Shown here: positions 5,529 to 6,373 of the stretch, one piece after another | How positions within the stretch are numbered: the first letter of the stretch is position 1 | Layout: each line of letters begins with the position of its first letter | Source: an uncultured Eubacteriales bacterium | GTDB taxonomy: Bacteria > Bacillota > Clostridia > Christensenellales > Borkfalkiaceae | DNA: 6,373 nt | Assembly: GCA_900543915.1 (NCBI GenBank) | Contig: UQTB01000048.1 | Span: forward strand, 1 to 6,373 | Direction of reading: 5' to 3' | Translations under genes and position numbers: made by a program | The notes under the pieces: model-generated | The model's input: the letters and a program-made list of their open reading frames with translations, nothing else | Databases searched by the model: none | Told to the model about the DNA's origin: nothing

Positions 5529-6161
5529 ATGAACGAATGCAGCATTGCAGGCGGGGAAGCCCTCGCCGAGCTGGTCAGAACCGCACACGGGATAGACGCA
5601 GTTCCCTTTAACGAAGCGTGCATGTGGCGGGAGATAAACGATGAGCCCCTCTTTTCCCCCGCGTTCTGCGCAAAGCGCGCGCAGGCGCTCGGCGTGGCCG
5701 AAAAAACGTACCGGGATAAGCTGAACGCTTATTTCGGCGCGCTCGGGCAGCTTAGGCCGGACGGACGGGTCAGCCTCTGGTTCGGAGAGGACGCCTTCTG
5801 CCAGATGAACCTGCTGGCCGTATCAAAGCACCTTTCCGATCTGGGATACGCGGGCAAGGCGACGCTCTTTATCGTAGACGAAACGAACGGAAAAATTTTG
5901 GACCGGGCGGAAATTTCCCCCGCACGGTTCGCGCCGCTGTACGATAAGGTGCTCGTAAACCACGTGCAGGCGGCGTGCGACGACGCCCGCATGAACCGCG
6001 GGATCGCCCTCTATTTCGACTACCGGGATCCGAACGGGCGGCTCGCCGCGCTCGCAAAACAAAACGGCGCGCTCGGGCGGGAATTCCGCGTCAACCTGCT
6101 GCTCTCCCTCTCCGCCGCGTACGGCATCACCGACCGCATGGCGGAAGAGCTGATCAGGTAA
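5529..6161 (+). CDS. DUF1835-like protein of unknown function
   Basis: This 210-residue protein has no signal peptide or membrane segment, so it is probably cytoplasmic. It resembles the DUF1835 family. The N-terminal GGEALAELV (8-16), VPFNEA (25-30) and FSPAFCAKRAQALGV (42-56) match the family's 'GD-L', 'PF-EA' and 'FS--F---RA---GV' blocks. VSLWFGEDAFCQMNLLAVS (81-99), followed by LGYAGKATLFIVDE, matches its central strand-helix block, usually written as hWF--D-FCQ-NLL. No known enzyme motif is evident and the family's role is undetermined. The start is supported by AAGGAG (5518-5523) 5 bases upstream. The gene follows the carbamoyltransferase homologue by 69 bp without an intervening terminator and is followed by one, so the two are probably a two-gene operon. 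The family assignment is from recall of the motif pattern and needs a profile search. Confidence 0.75.
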   Translation: MNECSIAGGEALAELVRTAHGIDAVPFNEACMWREINDEPLFSPAFCAKRAQALGVAEKTYRDKLNAYFGALGQLRPDGRVSLWFGEDAFCQMNLLAVSKHLSDLGYAGKATLFIVDETNGKILDRAEISPARFAPLYDKVLVNHVQAACDDARMNRGIALYFDYRDPNGRLAALAKQNGALGREFRVNLLLSLSAAYGITDRMAEELIR

Positions 6162-6182
6162 CGGGTGTTTTTGCCTGAAATC

Positions 6183-6210
6183 AACCGCCTTCGGCGAGAG
6201 AGCGGTTTTT
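6183..6210 (+). terminator. Intrinsic terminator of the carbamoyltransferase-like/DUF1835-like operon
   Basis: AACCGC (6183-6188) pairs with GCGGTT (6202-6207) around a 13-base loop that itself contains GCC-TTC-GGC pairing potential. The stem runs into TTTTT. It lies 21 bases after the stop codon of the DUF1835-like gene. Confidence 0.75.
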
Positions 6211-6217
6211 ATAGCAT

Positions 6218-6253
6218 AAAAGAGCGATGAATGATCAGATTCTTCGCTCTTTT
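6218..6253. terminator. Bidirectional terminator-like hairpin
   Basis: AAAAGAGCGA (6218-6227) pairs perfectly with TCGCTCTTTT (6244-6253). After one T-T mismatch, GAAT (6229-6232) pairs with ATTC (6239-6242) around a 6-base loop. With A residues before and T residues after, it could stop transcription from either side, as a second terminator for the operon to its left and for anything arriving from the right. Confidence 0.7.
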
Positions 6254-6317
6254 CAGACGCCGGACACGCGGATGCCTGCCGCCGGCAATGCCGCTCTGTT
6301 TTTCTCTTAGAATCGCT
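6254..6317. other. Intergenic stretch without a gene
   Basis: The whole 6162-6373 end of the window has no plausible coding frame or ribosome binding site. Between the hairpin and the palindrome cluster this part contains only a weak imperfect GC-rich stem (GCGG 6268-6271 with CCGC 6291-6294) followed by a short T-tract, and a second copy of TCGCTCTTTTC (6313-6323) that also occurs at 6244-6254. No promoter is convincing. Confidence 0.6.
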
Positions 6318-6373
6318 CTTTTCGCTGTGCACAGCGAAAAGGGAGCGCTCCCTTTTCGCTGTGCACAGCGAAA
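6318..6373. repeat. Nested palindromic repeat with 34-bp period, continuing past the window
   Basis: Bases 6318-6341 form a perfect 24-bp palindrome with core CGCTGTGCACAGCG. Bases 6341-6352 are a perfect 12-bp palindrome, GGGAGCGCTCCC. Bases 6353-6373 repeat 6319-6339 exactly, one 34-bp period later. As a result 6320-6373 is one perfect 54-bp palindrome centred between 6346 and 6347 and still open at the window edge. It can fold either as a long hairpin or as separate small hairpins. It may be an intergenic palindromic repeat family member, a strong double terminator, or an assembly-edge artefact. Confidence 0.85.

Noticed and set aside
4431..5588. Minus-strand open frame (385 codons) opposite the carbamoyltransferase-like gene
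   Set aside because: It is antisense to a gene with a strong promoter, RBS and family motifs. It would cross both the divergent promoter region and the next gene's start.
6318..6373. CRISPR array
   Set aside because: The recurring element is fully palindromic and the spacing between copies is only 12 bp of another palindrome, with no unique spacers and no cas genes.

Overview
The window looks like a chromosomal segment of a GC-rich member of the Bacillota, most likely a Clostridia-type anaerobe. This is inferred from the AGGAGG-type ribosome binding sites, the near-consensus sigma-A promoters with 17-bp spacers, and the protein families (PucR/CdaR-type regulator, UgpC/MsmK-type sugar ABC ATPase, S41 protease, DUF1835-like protein). 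No rRNA, tRNA, CRISPR array, transposase or phage gene is visible.

Left part, minus strand (1-3052 and 3050-4333). Reading leftwards from about 4364, a UgpC/MsmK-type ABC ATPase with a long Ala/Glu/Lys/Pro tail ends at a strong hairpin terminator (3004-3035). The 3' arm of that terminator also supplies the -35 box of the promoter of the next gene, a small multi-spanning metal-exporter-like membrane protein of the ArsP_2 type (2122-2967). A separate near-perfect promoter (2062-2090) then drives a PucR/CdaR-type regulator (982-2031). Three bases after it starts an S41 PDZ-protease (1-978), which the window edge cuts before its catalytic serine. The regulator and protease are almost certainly co-transcribed.

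Right part, plus strand (4524-6161). A divergent intergenic region of about 190 bp carries one promoter in each direction. The plus-strand promoter (TTGCTT, 17 bp, extended TATAAT) drives a protein with the length and overall layout of an aspartate/ornithine carbamoyltransferase, but with most of the carbamoyl-phosphate-binding residues replaced. A DUF1835-like protein of unknown function follows 69 bp downstream. The pair ends at a hairpin terminator (6183-6210).

The last 210 bases (6162-6373) contain no gene. They hold two terminator-like hairpins and then a dense set of nested perfect palindromes with a 34-bp period, which runs off the window.

The items most worth following up are the catalytically altered carbamoyltransferase homologue and its DUF1835-like partner, the palindromic repeat at the right end, and the terminator/promoter overlap at 2987-3035. 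No multi-gene defence or biosynthetic system is evident.
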